Source: Patella vulgata (Eukaryota; Mollusca; Gastropoda; Patellidae). Taken from it: 64,000 bases of DNA. Positions 34,021-45,639 of this stretch are shown here, piece after piece (positions within the stretch are counted from its first letter, which is position 1; the number at the start of each line of letters is the position of its first letter). The notes under the pieces were generated by a model. That model was not told where the DNA came from and searched no databases. It saw only the letters and a program-made list of their open reading frames with translations. The DNA lies in the NCBI RefSeq assembly GCF_932274485.2, contig NC_065882.2, positions 38,906,593-38,970,592 of the forward strand, in the 5' to 3' direction. The translations under genes were made by a program, and so were the position numbers.

Positions 34021-34117
34021 TCGAAACGTCGCTCAGTAAAAAGCAGTAATTGTATTCCATAGAATTGTGACCTGTATACTCTAGTTCAATTACTAAATGC
34101 CATTGAAACAGTTTATC
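34021..34117 (+). mobile_element. Inverted piece of the Penelope leader
   Basis: 97 bp that are the reverse complement of 32623-32719, spanning part of the pseudo-LTR, the leader and the first ORF codons. Fused to the ORF fragment, it creates a chimeric frame (34153-33485) with no expected function. Such 5' inversions arise during target-primed insertion (inference). Confidence 0.85.
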
Positions 34118-34126
34118 ACCGATGTA
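34118..34126. repeat. Target-site duplication, right of the Penelope insertion
   Basis: 'accgatgta', partner of 29391-29399. The array resumes directly after it. Confidence 0.8.
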
Positions 34127-37100
34127 AAGCCAAATAAAACGAGCCTGAAACATAAATTTAATGTTTCAATGGAACGTTTGTCAATGAAACATTACAAAGA
34201 CATCTAAAATAACATTAGGTCATTGTCAAATTACAGGAGAAAGATGTAAAATAAAAAATAGAACGTTTTACGAACTTTATTGGAGATTATTTTTGCTCTT
34301 TTAATTTAAACACTTTTAGATTAGGAAAACAGAACATTTTGAAAACTCGAATCCAATACAATCAATATAAAGTTACAAACAAATATATTAATAACGTTCA
34401 AAGAATCATAAGTTAAAACGCTACAAAAATTAGAAAAACATACATTAGTTTACTGACGTTAACAGGTTGTTTGACCAGTCTTGTGAAATAACCTTGAATC
34501 AGATGATTCATTTGACGTTCTTGGAACAATTAATCTGGATGTTTTTAAAGTAAACATCAATAGAACGATACTAATTAATGTTAAGTAACGCCTCACAGTA
34601 ACAACGATGTGACGACAAATAAAAACGGGATTCAAACATTAATCTAATGTTTTAATACAACGTCTGTCAATGAACATAAAAAAAACATCCCAAATAACAT
34701 CAGGTCATTGGTAAATTACAGGAAAACGATGTAACATGGAAATATAACGTTTTTACGAACTTTATTGATGGGTTATTGTTTTCGTTTAATTTCAACGTTT
34801 TTCGATTAGGAAACAGAACGTTTTAAAAACCAAAATCCAATATAACCAATAGTACGTTACAAACAAATATATTAATAAAGTTCAAACAATCATAAGCTAA
34901 AACGCTACAAAAGTTTCGTTAGAATAACGTGGTTTACTGACGTTTACATGTTGTTTGATCAGGCTTGGGAAATAATGTTGAATCCGGTGGTTCAGTTGAC
35001 TTTCTTGGAACAACTAATCTGAACGTTTCTAATGTAAACTCCACTAGAACGATATTAATTAATGTTTTGTAACTTTTCACAGTATCAACGATATAAAGCC
35101 ATAATAAAACAAGGTTGAAACATTAATCTAATGTTTTAATGCAACGTTTGCGAATTTTATTGTAAGGTTGTTTTTATTTTTGTTTCATTTCAATGTTTTT
35201 AGATTAGGAAAACAGAACGTTTTAAAAACTCAAATCCAATAATCAATATAACGTCACAAACAAATCTATTAATAACGTTCAAAGAATCATAAGCTAAAAC
35301 GCTACGAAAGTTATGTTAAACGAACATAGTTTACTGACGTTTACAGGTTGTCTGACCAGGCTTAGGAAATAACGTTGAATCAGATGGTTCATTTGACGTT
35401 CTCGGAACAACTAATCCCAACGTTTCTGAAGTAAAAGTCGCTAGAACGATAATAATTAATGCTTAGTAACGCTCCACAGTATCAAGGATATAACATAAAA
35501 ACGGGTTTGAAACATTGATCTAATGTTTTAATGCAACGTTTGCTAATGATTTAAGATGTAAAGAATATGTAAAATAGAAATGCAACGTTTTACGAACTTT
35601 ATTGAAAGGGTTTATTTTTCGTTTAATTTTAACATTTTTAGATTAGGAAAACAGAACGTTTTAAAAACTGAAATTAATATAATGTCACAAACAAATATAT
35701 TACTAACGTTCAAAGAAACATAAGTTAAAACGCTACTATAGTTACGTTAGAAGAACATAATTTACTGACGTTTACAGGGTTGTCTGACCAGGCTTGGGAG
35801 ATAACGTTGATTCGGCTGCTTCAGTTGACATTCTTGGAACAACTAATCTGAACGTTTCTAAAGTAAACGTCACTAGAAAGATATTAATTAATGTTTAGTA
35901 ACGTTCCACAGTATCAACGATATAACGTCATAAAACACGGGGTTGAAACATTAATCTAATGTTTTAATACAACGTTTGCTAATGAAGTGAGATGTAAAGA
36001 ACATGTAAAATAGAAATACAGCGTTTTACGAACTTTATTGGAAGTGTTTATTTTTCGTTTAATTTTAACGTTTTTAGATTAGGAAAACCGAACGTTTTAA
36101 AAACTGAAATTAATATAACGTCACAAACAAATATATTACTAACCTTCAAAGAATCATATGTTAAAACGCCAATATAGTTACCTTAGAAGAACATAATTTA
36201 CTGACGTTTACAGGTTGTCTGACCAGGCTTGGGAAATAACGGTGCTCAAGGTGGTTCAGTTGACGTTCTTGGAACAACTAATCTGAACGTTTCTAAAATA
36301 AACGTCACTAGAACGATATTAATTAATGTTTAGTAACGTTTCACAGTATCAACGATATAAAAAAACGGGGTTGAAACATTAATCTAATGTTTTAATGCAA
36401 CGTTTGCTAATGATGTAAGATGTAAAGAACATGTAAAATAGAAATACATTTTACTAACTTTATTGGAAGGGTTGATTTTTCGTTTAATTTTAACGTTTTT
36501 AAATTAGGAAAACAGAACGTTTTAAAAACTGAAATCAATATAACGTCACAAAACAAATATATTACTAACGTTCAAAGAATCATAAGTTAAAATGCTACAA
36601 TAGTTACGTTAGAAGAACATAATTTACTGACGTTTACAGGTTGTCTGACCAGGCTTGAGAAATAACGTACAGTTGACGTTCTTGGAACAACTAATCTCAA
36701 TGTTTCTAATGTAAACGCCACTAGAACGATATTAATTAATGTTTTGTAACGTTTCACAGTATCAAGGATATAAAGTCATAATAAAACGAGGTTGAAACAT
36801 TAATCTAATGTCTTAATGCAACGTTTGCTAATGATGTAAGATGTAAAAAAGAAGTAAAATGGAAATACGTTTTGTGAATTTTATTGTAAGGTTGTTTTCA
36901 TTTTCGTTTAATTTCAACGTTTTTAAATTAGGAAAACAGAACGTTCTAAAAACTAAAATCCATTAATCAATATAACATCACAAACAAATATATTAATAAC
37001 GTTCAAAGAATCATAAGCTAAAACGCTACGAAAGTTATGTTAAACGAACATAGTTGCTGACGTTTACAGGTTGTCTGACCAGGCATAGGAAATAACGCTG

Positions 37101-37945
37101 AATTAGATGGTTCTATTGACGTTCTCGGAACAACTAATCCCAACGTTTCTGAAGTAAAAGTCGCTATAACGATAATAATCAATGCTTAGTAATGCCTCGC
37201 AGTATCAAGGATATAACGTAAAAAAAAAAAACGGTTTTGAAACATTGATCTAATGTTTTAATGCAACGTTTGTCAATGATGTAAGATGTAAAAAAAAGAT
37301 GCAAACTGGAAATACAAAATTTTACGAAATTTATTGTAAGGTTTTTATTTTGGTTTAATTTCAACGCTTTTAGATTAGGAAAACAGAACGTTTTAAAAAC
37401 TGAAATCCAATATAATCAATATAACGTCACAAACAAATATATTACTAACGTTCAAAGAATCATAAATTAAAATGCTACAATAGTTACGTTAGAAGAACAT
37501 AATTTACTGACGTTTACGGGTTGTCTGGCCAGGCTTGGGAAATAACGTTGATTCAGGTGATTCAGTTGACGTTCTTGGAACAGCTAATCTGAACGTTTCT
37601 AAAGTAAACGTCACTAGAACGATATTAATTAATGTTTGTACGTTTCACAGTATCAGCGATATAACGTCATAAAAAACGGAGTTGAAACATTAATCTAATG
37701 TTTTAATACAATGTTTGCCGATGAAACATTATAAAAACATTCAAAATAACGTTCGGTCATTGTTGAATGAAAGTAAAATTAAAACGTCAAAAGATAACAT
37801 TCTGTCGATGTTTCTGGGACGTTTATAAAAAGTACAGTCTACCTCTGAACCCTTTTCGAACGTTTGGAGAACATGCTTAAAAAAACATCCTGAACGCAAC
37901 CATATTAGAACCAATTACGAATGTTAACAAAACGTTTTGTGTTTG
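34127..37945. repeat. Tandem array of ~430-bp AACGTT-rich units, right part
   Basis: The anchor 'tgacgtttacaggttg' (or near) occurs near 34452, 34937, 35335, 35765, 36200, 36627, 37057 and 37507: spacing 398-485, mostly about 430 bp. Units carry many AACGTT and TTAACGTTTTTAGATTAGGA-like words. The array ends with unique sequence and 'acgttttgtgtttgctggga' at about 37940. I saw no matching inverted end at the left of the array. Confidence 0.88.
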
Positions 37946-38455
37946 CTGGGATAGCACACATAACACAAATGCCACAAAACTTGATGGATAAAGGTTGGTA
38001 AAATGAAATGTTATTGATCGATTCCGCTCATATTTGATTGATGGGAAATTTGAAGTCAACGTCTAGGTCACAACGATATTCACACATTTAAGGCCAATCC
38101 TGCAGCGTTTGGCAGGAAAAGCAGTGCGTCAGAATCCGTCTTGTTATTCTAGATTAAATAGTCAACAAACAAAATGGTGTCTATCGGGTAAACGTATCTT
38201 TGGGCAGAAGCTAAAACGTTGGTAAAATGAAAAGTTATTGATCGCTTTGGCTCAAATTTGATGTGAGGTCATGGCTAGTCCCCATTAACACCCCCTGCAA
38301 ATTTCAAGTCTCTACAACCACGGGAACAGGTTGATGTGCAAAAGTGCAATAGCGCCGAACACTGAGTGGTTCAGGGTTTGCGATCAGTTGAATTCTGAGG
38401 TGAACACTGAGGCTACCACAGGCTCTTAAATATTTATTCACATGACAAGCCCATA
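37946..38455. other. Unassigned DNA with two short related blocks
   Basis: Blocks 'ggtaaaatgaaatgttattg' (about 37995) and 'ggtaaaatgaaaagttattg' (about 38220) suggest an old repeat. No gene. Confidence 0.35.
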
Positions 38456-38775
38456 ATTGATCCTCTAGACCACCAGATGGTTGTGATTTTAAACAGATTG
38501 AAACACGATCACCATTTAATAATTTAATGTAAAAGTTTGTTTTATTGTAATAGGCCAGTAGCTGACATCTAATATCCTGTCACCTTTGCTACATCAAAAA
38601 GGATATTAACACTCTAGACCATCGAATGGTTGTAATTTTAAACGGATTGAAACGAGATCACCATTTAATAATTTAATTTGAAAATTGATAATCAAGACTT
38701 TGTTTGATCGTAATAGGCCAGAAGCTGACATCGAATATCTTGCCATCTTTGCTCCATCAAAAAGGATATTAATAT
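38456..38775. repeat. Two tandem units of about 155 bp
   Basis: Both units carry 'ctagaccaycgaatggttgt'-like sequence, 'gatcaccatttaataattta' and 'ccatcaaaaaggatattaa' (first unit 'ctacatcaaaaagg'). They are diverged. Confidence 0.7.
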
Positions 38776-39095
38776 TTTAGTGAAAGAATGTGTTAATTGT
38801 AGCATTCTCATGCCAAAAATCAAAGTTCTTAGAGAAGTACCCTGCAGTTTTGTTAAAATCCGCTTTTAAATTACGTGCTACATATCTCTGCCCGATCAAA
38901 CAAAATGGAGTGTCAACTATATCTACGTTTGTTCCTTATTATTGTCTTTTGATAAATGAGTTCCTGTGTGCAAACTGACAGTGCACATTTTACATCTATA
39001 AGAGGAGGTGAGCTGAGCTAGTGGATTAACAGCTTGCCAGGCAAATTCCTCACATTGCACAGCTAGCCATTCGATATTCGTGCATAATGGACCGT
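38776..39095. other. Unassigned non-coding DNA
   Basis: Nothing recognised; the small frame at 38790-38978 lacks any motif. Confidence 0.3.
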
Positions 39096-39845
39096 AACTT
39101 ACTTGATTATGACCCCTGATTGTACAACAAAATCGTGACTTTAACTTGTTGATCCTCTAGAGGTCACAATTTTTATCCGATTTTAAAAATCGATTTTAAA
39201 TGTATCATCATTGCACCCTGATGATGATTGAATTCGTATTTTGTACAAATCGGACGGTAACTGCCCATCAAAATAGCCGCTCCTTGAATGCAAATTATGT
39301 AAAAGTATGTAATAACTAGGTTGTGGACCTGCTAGAGGTCACAATTTTTGTCTGATTTTGATAAAACTTTGGATATTAGCACATATCAAACCATAACTTC
39401 CTGGATTATGAACCCTGATTGTACGCAAAATCACATTTTTAGCTTGTGGGTCCTCTAGAGGACACAATTTTTGTCAGATTTTAAAAAAACGTTTAAATAT
39501 ATCACTGTTTCACCATAACGAAGGTTGGATTCGAATTTCGGGAAAATTGAAACAAAACTGCTCAACAAAATTGCCGCTCCTGGTGTGCAAATTGTGTACA
39601 AGTATATAATACAAAGGTTGTGTACCCTCTAGAGGTCACAATTTTTGTCCGATTTTGATGAAACTTAAAATATATCTTTATATCCCAAAGATCTCAGTCC
39701 CTTTCAATATTCACACATTTCAGACCATAACTTCTTGAATTATGGCCCCTGATTGTACGAAAAATCAGGGTTTTTTTGGGTTCTTTTAGCGTGTTCTCTA
39801 TCCATCTCTTGCAAAATGTGGGCGTATCTTGCCTGGCAACCAATG
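39096..39845. repeat. ATACGCCC-family element, ~290-bp tandem units, right end only
   Basis: Three units with 'gacccctgattgtac', 'ctctagaggtcacaattttt' and 'tccgattttgat'. It ends 'aatgtgggcgtatcttgcct' plus 'ggcaacc', the inverted partner of the family's 'atacgcccacatt' start. The left end is missing. Same internal type as 53440-55880. Confidence 0.7.
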
Positions 39846-40290
39846 TATTTTTTCTGAGGAACTGAATCCAACAAGAACTTTGTATAATTAATGCCATTTT
39901 GTTATGGATGGGGAATAAATTCTACTCTAGACTGTGATATTATAGTGACATTGATGATATTTTGTTATAAACATTACTCATTTTTGCATAATAGTTTTTA
40001 TTTGTGTTTTTATGTTCACATTTTTGTGTACACCGCATGTATGTTTATATAAAATACTGTCTATTTTTTAAAACTTTTAAGTTGTTTATAACCACCCTCT
40101 CTTCAGCAATGTCAATGTATATTACATAATGCATCTTTAATATAGCTGGAAAATCCTGCTTCTAATAACAGTATTACATAGAGAGAAGTATCAGATGGAA
40201 ACAAAGTAACAGTATGAACGGCCAAACTCAAAACCTATGTGATGCTAATACTTAGTAATAGCTTTTTCATACCAAACTTCAATTTTCTTA
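39846..40290. other. Intronic or upstream DNA of ARL15
   Basis: AT-rich, no repeat or exon recognised. I looked here for the missing first coding exon and found no convincing ATG-plus-donor piece. Confidence 0.3.
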
Positions 40291-40293
40291 AGG

Positions 40294-40366
40294 TGCGGCG
40301 AACCATTTGTCGCCTGCCTAACATTGTGGGTTTTCTCTGTGTTTTCAGGTTTCCTCCAACCAGATT
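40294..40366 (+). mobile_element. SINE body fragment upstream of an ARL15 exon
   Basis: 'cgcctgcctaacattgtggg' followed by 'ttttctctgtgttttcag' and 'gtttcctccaacc' is a diverged form of the conserved SINE block seen at 59096-59150. It lies about 65 bp before the exon acceptor. It includes a cryptic acceptor-like 'tgttttcag'. Confidence 0.6.
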
Positions 40367-40430
40367 ACCAGACGTAACATATCTCTGTGCGAATGTTTGG
40401 TTCGCTAAATATATATGTTGGATATTTCAG

Positions 40431-40575
40431 TGCTTTAGAAGAATGTGCTGTAGAGGTCCGACCACTGTTAAACCAAACTTTACTGTACTCTGTCTTGGTT
40501 TAACAAAAGCTGGGAAAAGTTCACTACTGGCTCTACTAAGTGGAGATGATTTTCATAAAATAGAACCAACAATAG
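40431..40575 (+). CDS. ARL15: ARL15, P-loop exon
   Basis: The exon follows the acceptor 'ggatatttcag' and ends before 'gtaaca'. It encodes CFRRMCCRGP, then FTVLCLGLTKAGKSSLLALL, ending EPTIG split after the first base. GLTKAGKSS is the P-loop (GxxxxGK[ST]) that binds nucleotide phosphates. The leading Cys cluster plus CRGP aligns with CFRALCCKGP of vertebrate ARL15 (from memory). ARL15 is an atypical small GTPase reported to act at Golgi and plasma membrane and to modulate CNNM magnesium transporters and SMAD signalling; it lacks the N-terminal glycine used for myristoylation in ARFs, and the cysteines are candidate lipidation sites. The frame is open upstream to 40239, but that part is SINE-derived, so the start codon must be in an earlier exon that I did not find. 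Confidence 0.93.
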
Positions 40576-41083
40576 GTAACATTTTTAGAATATACACATG
40601 TAAATAAGCTTCTAATTTACATGTATTTAAAAGAATATTGCCAGATATTACAGCTGTGCTATTTACCATAAAAACAAAAAACTGATGTTAGCTCCTAATG
40701 CTCGAAATATAGCATTCAAAACCAAGTTTTTCATAGCCTATTGCCCAACATTGATAACTAACTATGACAAAAATAAATATAGCCGTTACTATCAAGATGT
40801 CTATTTAATTTCAAACCTGGTATTCAAATTTATTGTCAAGAGTGTACCAAATAAATCTTTTGTTGATAACTTTTAAAAAATTAATATTTGGAAGCCAATT
40901 GGGAATACTTTATTTCAGTACACATACACTTTGATTTGCACTCTGTAAATATTGGTCAGTTGTCTATCTTTATATTTGATGGGCTTTATCGTAGAGTATC
41001 TAACATGATACTGTGTTTAGGTTGATGATACAGTAATATTAACAGGAAATTGTTTAATCATAAGATTGTAATTTATGTTGTAG
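40576..41083. other. ARL15: ARL15 intron after the P-loop exon
   Basis: 508-bp intron with gt...ag ends ('gtaaca' and 'gttgtag'). AT-rich; no repeat element recognised. The phase matches on both sides (phase 1). Confidence 0.85.
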
Positions 41084-41143
41084 GGTTCAGTATAAAAGCT
41101 CTGCTGTTTGAAGATTGTATACTTGATGTAAAGGAACTTGGAG
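41084..41143 (+). CDS. ARL15: ARL15, switch-region exon (60 bp)
   Basis: After the split Gly codon it encodes FSIKALLFEDCILDVKELG and ends one base into the next Gly codon, before 'gtatgt'. This is the strand pair between switch I and switch II. The usual WDxGGQ of ARF proteins is replaced by KELGG, as in ARL15 (family knowledge), so the catalytic glutamine is missing in the normal way for this family and slow or unusual GTP hydrolysis is expected. A 60-bp exon between phase-1 introns keeps the frame if skipped, but skipping would remove the switch core. Confidence 0.92.
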
Positions 41144-41260
41144 GTATGTAAATTTGCGAGGGAAACATAACGTGCGGTTTGTAGAAAGGGAACACCCATA
41201 TAAACAAGTCTTTGTCCAGTGAAGTTTAATATCAAACTGACTGCCTTGTACATAGATACA

Positions 41261-41630
41261 AATGAATGAAATGGGATTTAACGTCCTACTGTTTTGCTCC
41301 TATACTGGGCTATTGAAGACGGGCATACGCCATACAGTGTGCAATGAGGGAAATTTTGCCCGGGCAGCGGCACTATCGCCTACTCTTATATCGAATTCCA
41401 ACTACCAAGGGATCTTTTACGTGCATTCCAATATATACACGGGACCTCGCTTTTTCGTCTCATCCAAAGGACTAGACAGCTGTCCTTGTCAGGCCCTCTG
41501 TTCTGCACCACTGACAAGGGGAAACCACCTTGGAAAATCCAGATGAACTTTCTCGGCCAATGCAGGGATCGAACACCCGACCTCCAGGCTAGCGAGCCAG
41601 CGTCTTAACCACCTAGCCACCGTGGCTCCC
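41261..41630 (-). mobile_element. tRNA-derived SINE with target duplication, in ARL15 intron
   Basis: On the minus strand it starts 'gggagccacggtggctaggt', has a B-box-like 'gggtgttcgatccctgc', a body with 'gcacgtaaaagatccc', and ends 'ggacgttaaatcccatttc' plus ATTC repeats. It is flanked by 'acatagataca' (41250-41260) and 'acatagacaca' (41631-41641), a near-perfect target duplication. Its 3' end resembles that of the SINE family at 58985 and 60502, but the head and body differ, so it is a separate family. Confidence 0.85.
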
Positions 41631-41789
41631 ACATAGACACAATGTTACAAACAATAAGACTGAAGTTCTGAACAATGTTCACCCAAACTAAGTTCACACA
41701 ATTCAGTAGACTGATTACTATCTAAGGTATATCATGTACCCCCCGGATTTTGTATGATTTTGAACATTAAAAATCATATTTAAAAAACG

Positions 41790-42835
41790 TAAAGTATTGT
41801 TCACTTCACAACATGTCCTTATTTCTTGCATTTTCTAATTTAAGATCACCATTTGTATATGTCACTAAATTGTCCATATTAAATGCCACACGTAATCTGT
41901 TGAATGTGATTATTTCGCCATTATCTCTACATTCTTTTGTTAAAATATCAGCCACCATATTTTTATCACCATCTAACCAACTAAATGATTCAACAGAAAC
42001 ATCAATGAGCTTCTGTTTCAAACCTCTAATACTGTTTCTCAATAACTTCCTCTCTACTTGTCTGCTACTAACTATCGAGTCGAGTGTTGGCTTGGAATCT
42101 GTATAAATATTTTAACAGAAATATCACCATTTACATGACAAAACAACAACTGTTCTAAATGATCTGCTAAATATTTGGAATCATCAACCAATTTTACCAT
42201 ACTTCTAGTCTCAGCAAATTTAGCAGAATGACACGCCTTTGGAATGGTTTTACTCTTCCAATATAATGGTAATACAGCATGGTTCTTCTTATTACCTAAT
42301 AAGATAATACTGCCACTGATTGAATTATCATCACTTTTATAAGATGCATCACCAATACCAAATACTTTCAAATCTTCTTTTCTACCAATTCTTGTAAACT
42401 TCACTGTACTTTCTTTACTCTTTATTCTCTTAACTACATGATTTATTTTCTTCAAATCTCCAATGGTTGCGGAATTATTTTTCTTAGCCATTAATAATGC
42501 AGTAATTGCTAAATCAGGTCTTGTGTTTTCAGCAAGCCAATTTATTTTCTCCCTGAAGTAATTTCTTCAAGACTATCAGCATAAGCTTGCATAGATAAAG
42601 TTATTCCACATTGACCTTTCTTTACATCAATTCCGGTAAATATATATACATTATCTTCAATTTTGGATATAGTTAAATTTTGTTTTTTCTTCTTGGTTGT
42701 TTCAGTTATAAAATCTGTCGTTCCAGCTATTGAAAAAATCATCTACATGTGTCAAGATCATTCCAATCAACTTTCCACCTTCATGCTTGTAATAAAATGC
42801 TTCATCTCCACTGTTTTCATTCCACTTTCCTCTAA
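41790..42835 (-). mobile_element. Ty1/copia LTR retrotransposon fossil (RT end and RNase H)
   Basis: Minus-strand peptides include a late RT block near 42550-42740, an RNase H part with GIGDASYKSDDNSISG near 42330-42380, AETRSMVKLVDD near 42180-42210, and WLDGDKNMVADILTK near 41935-41980, the typical end of copia-type RNase H (family knowledge). No LTR or upstream gag and integrase parts are visible. It is a partial, old copy with several breaks (about four or more). It appears to be cut at its upstream side by a LINE 3' end. Confidence 0.8.
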
Positions 42836-43985
42836 AAAAAAATTATTTTTATTTTTTTTTTAAAACTAGTTTATTGACCGTAATTAGTAATATAATACAG
42901 TAATATACATTAACATACAAGTTCATAAGAAAGATGTAGACACATTTAACACTACAATCAGTTCATGATGTTTGTAAACTTAACAATCTCAACAGTTCGC
43001 GAAGAATCAGTGACGCAAAAGGAATTTCCACTTTTCTAAATTGTCCTTGTCTACTTGTGAGTCTATCTTTGCGTTTGGATGTAGAAAAGCGATGTACTTT
43101 TCTTTAGTTGGTTGATTGGATGCAAGTTTTGTCTTATAAATATAATATTTGGTTAATGTTATTGCATGGTTAACAAAGGAAACCTCAGACTGGTTTGTGA
43201 AATTTCCGATGTCTTCGTGCACATTATAGTATCCAAAATGGATGACAGGAGACATCAGGTTACAATGGATACCGTTTTTTTTTTTGCAATATTTCATTCA
43301 GTGAAGCCCATAGATTCTGGGAGTATTGACAGTAGAAACAAATGGTCGATCGTTTCAATATTTGATTGACAAAAGTCACATAAGGTTGAGGAAACCTTTC
43401 CTATTTTAAAAAGTTTAAAGTTGGTGTAGATTATTTTGTGAATATATTTGAATTGAAATATTCTAGTTTTTATGTCTGTACTTGTGTTATTGATTAAATT
43501 AAATATTGACTCGATTTCAAGTTCGTTGATTGTTTTACCAAGTTCCTCTTCCCATTTAGTAATGGCGCTTGAAATAATTGTATCGAAGTGAATTCTTGTT
43601 TTGTAAATGTTTTTTTTTGGGGGGGTTTTAAGTTTTGTGTTTTTATGCCATAATAGGACATTAAATTTGTCATAATATTATCATTTAGTATATGTATAGT
43701 TTTGTGGTCGCTTATAGGGTTATAGTCATCGTACAATTTTTTCACATTGTCTTTTGATAAATTTAAAGAATGGTCTTGCGCTTGGCACAATGTGTTTGTT
43801 AATTTTTTATAAGATTGAAATATAAATAGTTCATTGGATGTATAAGGTTTGGGTAAAGGTTTAAATGTATCAGAAACAAAGTATATGTTTTTATGAAATA
43901 ATTCCATCGTTTTATATTTTGTAATATTCAGATTTTTGTTCATATATATATAATATCTGTTCAGTTATTTCTAATTCGTCTAAAT
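42836..43985 (-). mobile_element. LINE 3' end (L1/Tx1-like), 5'-truncated
   Basis: On the minus strand an open region (43943-43494) is followed by a CDFCQSN...DHLF-type zinc knuckle near 43310-43365 and by KYYIYKTKLASNQPT near 43090-43150, a pattern common at the C-terminus of L1-like LINE ORF2 proteins. A poly-A tail (T/A-rich on the + strand, about 42834-42862) ends it. One or more frameshifts separate the parts. The RT and endonuclease domains are missing. The tail abuts the copia fossil, which suggests insertion into it. Confidence 0.65.
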
Positions 43986-43989
43986 TCAC

Positions 43990-44745
43990 GTTATAAATTT
44001 TATGCCAATTTGTGAATAATTGTTATCAACCGATCTGTATGAAATTTATATGCATCATTTAAATTAGTAAAACAAAGAATCCTATTGAATTTCAGCAATT
44101 TCCGTTAATTACGCCGTGGGTTATGGCCCTTGTTTCACTTTGTTGTACCTTGTGAATGCTCTAACGACAAAAGTTAGTATCCGATCTGTATGAAATTTAT
44201 ATGCATCGTTTAAATTAGTAAAACGAACAAGTTTTTTGAGTTTCAGCAAATTTCCGTTAATTACATCTAGAGTTATGGCCCTTGTTTCACTTTGTTGAAT
44301 CTTGTGAACGCCCGAGCGACAAGTTACCACCCAATCTGTATGAAATTCATATGCATCATTTAAATTAGTGAAATGAAGAAGCCTATTGAATGTCAGTAAT
44401 TACTTCTAGAGTTATGGCCCTTGTTTTACTTTGTTCAACCATGTGAATGTTCGAACGACAAAAGTTATCATCTGATCTGTATGAAATTTATATGCATTAT
44501 TTGAATTAGTAAAACGAAAAAGCCTGTCGAATTTCAACAATTTCTGCAGATTACTTCCAATGTTACGGCCCTTGTTTTAGTTTATAGAACCTTGTGAACC
44601 CTCAAACGACAAAAATTATAATGTCATCTGTTTGAAATTGTCTATTAAATGCCCCTAATTACCTACAAAAGAATAAATATGCGACAACCCTTGTCGACCG
44701 CACGGACGATTTAGCTGCTGTGGGCGTATGTTTTGTTGCCTGGCA
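43990..44745. repeat. ATACGCCC-family element, ~145-bp units, right end
   Basis: Units carry 'atctgtatgaaatttatatg', 'catcatttaaattagt' and 'gttatggcccttgtttc' near 44040, 44185, 44330 and 44475. The end is 'tgtgggcgtatgttttgttg' plus 'cctggcaacc'. No left end is visible. Confidence 0.75.
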
Positions 44746-45014
44746 ACCTATCTTTCCAATGTGCCGTCTATTACAGCCTGAACAAACAATCACATAGATG
44801 ACATAACTGGTTTTACAGTTCAAGGGTTGTTTAATATAGTCAGATTAGGTTTGTTACATAATTCCCATCCGTCGGCTTTTCGGGTAGAAATCGTGGAATA
44901 AGGTTTTGATGTTTAATGATAAAAAACCAATGTTGACATTTTTTCTGAGTAGGTCTTCATAGTATGGGAGTCCATTATTTGAGGGTAGCCATTTTGCGAT
45001 AATATTCAACTTTT
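44746..45014. other. Spacer between two ATACGCCC-family elements
   Basis: Nothing recognised. Confidence 0.3.
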
Positions 45015-45605
45015 TTTTATTTTTATACGCCCACATTGAAATGTGGTCGTATATTGTTGTCGCCCCCGTCCGTCCGTCGGTCCGGCGTCCACAATTGCTT
45101 GTGGACACTCTAGAGGCTAAAGTTAATATCCGATTGACTTTAAATTTATACACAGTGTTAAAGGTCATGAGACGAAGAATCCTATTGATTTTCAGCAATT
45201 TCCGATAATTACTGCCATAGTTATGGCCCTTGATCACTTTGAAAAATCTTGTGGACGCTCTAGAGGCTAAAGTTAATATCCGATTGACTTTAAATTTATA
45301 CACAGTGTTTAAGGTCATGAGACGAAGAACCCTATTGATTTTCAATGAATCTTTATGACTTGAAACAGCTAAATCCATGATGTTAAAAGTTTCGTATACT
45401 AAACGTTAGCATGGAAAAGAACTTTATAAAAACCAAACAAATTCTAATGGTTTTCTGATAATTACTTAATGAGTTGTTACTCTTAATCAGATTTGAATGT
45501 ATTATAAATGTTTCATTACCGAAAAAAGTAAAAATATGCGACAACTCTTGTTGACTGCCCGGACGATATAGCTGCTGTGGGCGTATGTTTCGTTGCCTGG
45601 CAACC
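45015..45605. mobile_element. ATACGCCC-family element, both ends present
   Basis: Begins 'atacgcccacattgaaatgt' (about 45027) with GTCC repeats, holds two units of the 149-bp type, and ends 'tgtgggcgtatgtttcgttg' plus 'cctggcaac'. The short inverted ends (ATACGCCCACA / TGTGGGCGTAT) are present on both sides. It shares core and tail with 17185-18570. Confidence 0.8.
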
Positions 45606-45639
45606 TATCTTTACCTTATTTATAATGTTATTGACATAT

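Larger units (their letters stand above)
29400..34117 (-). mobile_element. Composite Penelope-like retroelement insertion
   Basis: Minus-strand order from 34117: an inverted piece of the leader (34117-34021), an internal piece of the ORF (34020-33497), a 634-bp copy of the host array (33497-32864), then a full unit of pseudo-LTR (32864-32661), leader, ORF (32643-30241), 3' region (30240-29601) and a second pseudo-LTR (29600-29397). The 9-bp target duplication encloses the whole block, so it behaves as one insertion. The pseudo-LTRs differ visibly at only one base, and the ORF is intact, so it is young. Pseudo-LTRs and partial or inverted extra copies are usual for Penelope elements (family knowledge); the captured host segment is not something I would expect. 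Confidence 0.85.

Noticed and set aside
40239-40430. Coding start of ARL15 in the same exon
   Set aside because: The upstream open stretch contains SINE-derived sequence, the acceptor at 40430 is good, and the peptide has no resemblance to the short N-terminus known for ARL15.
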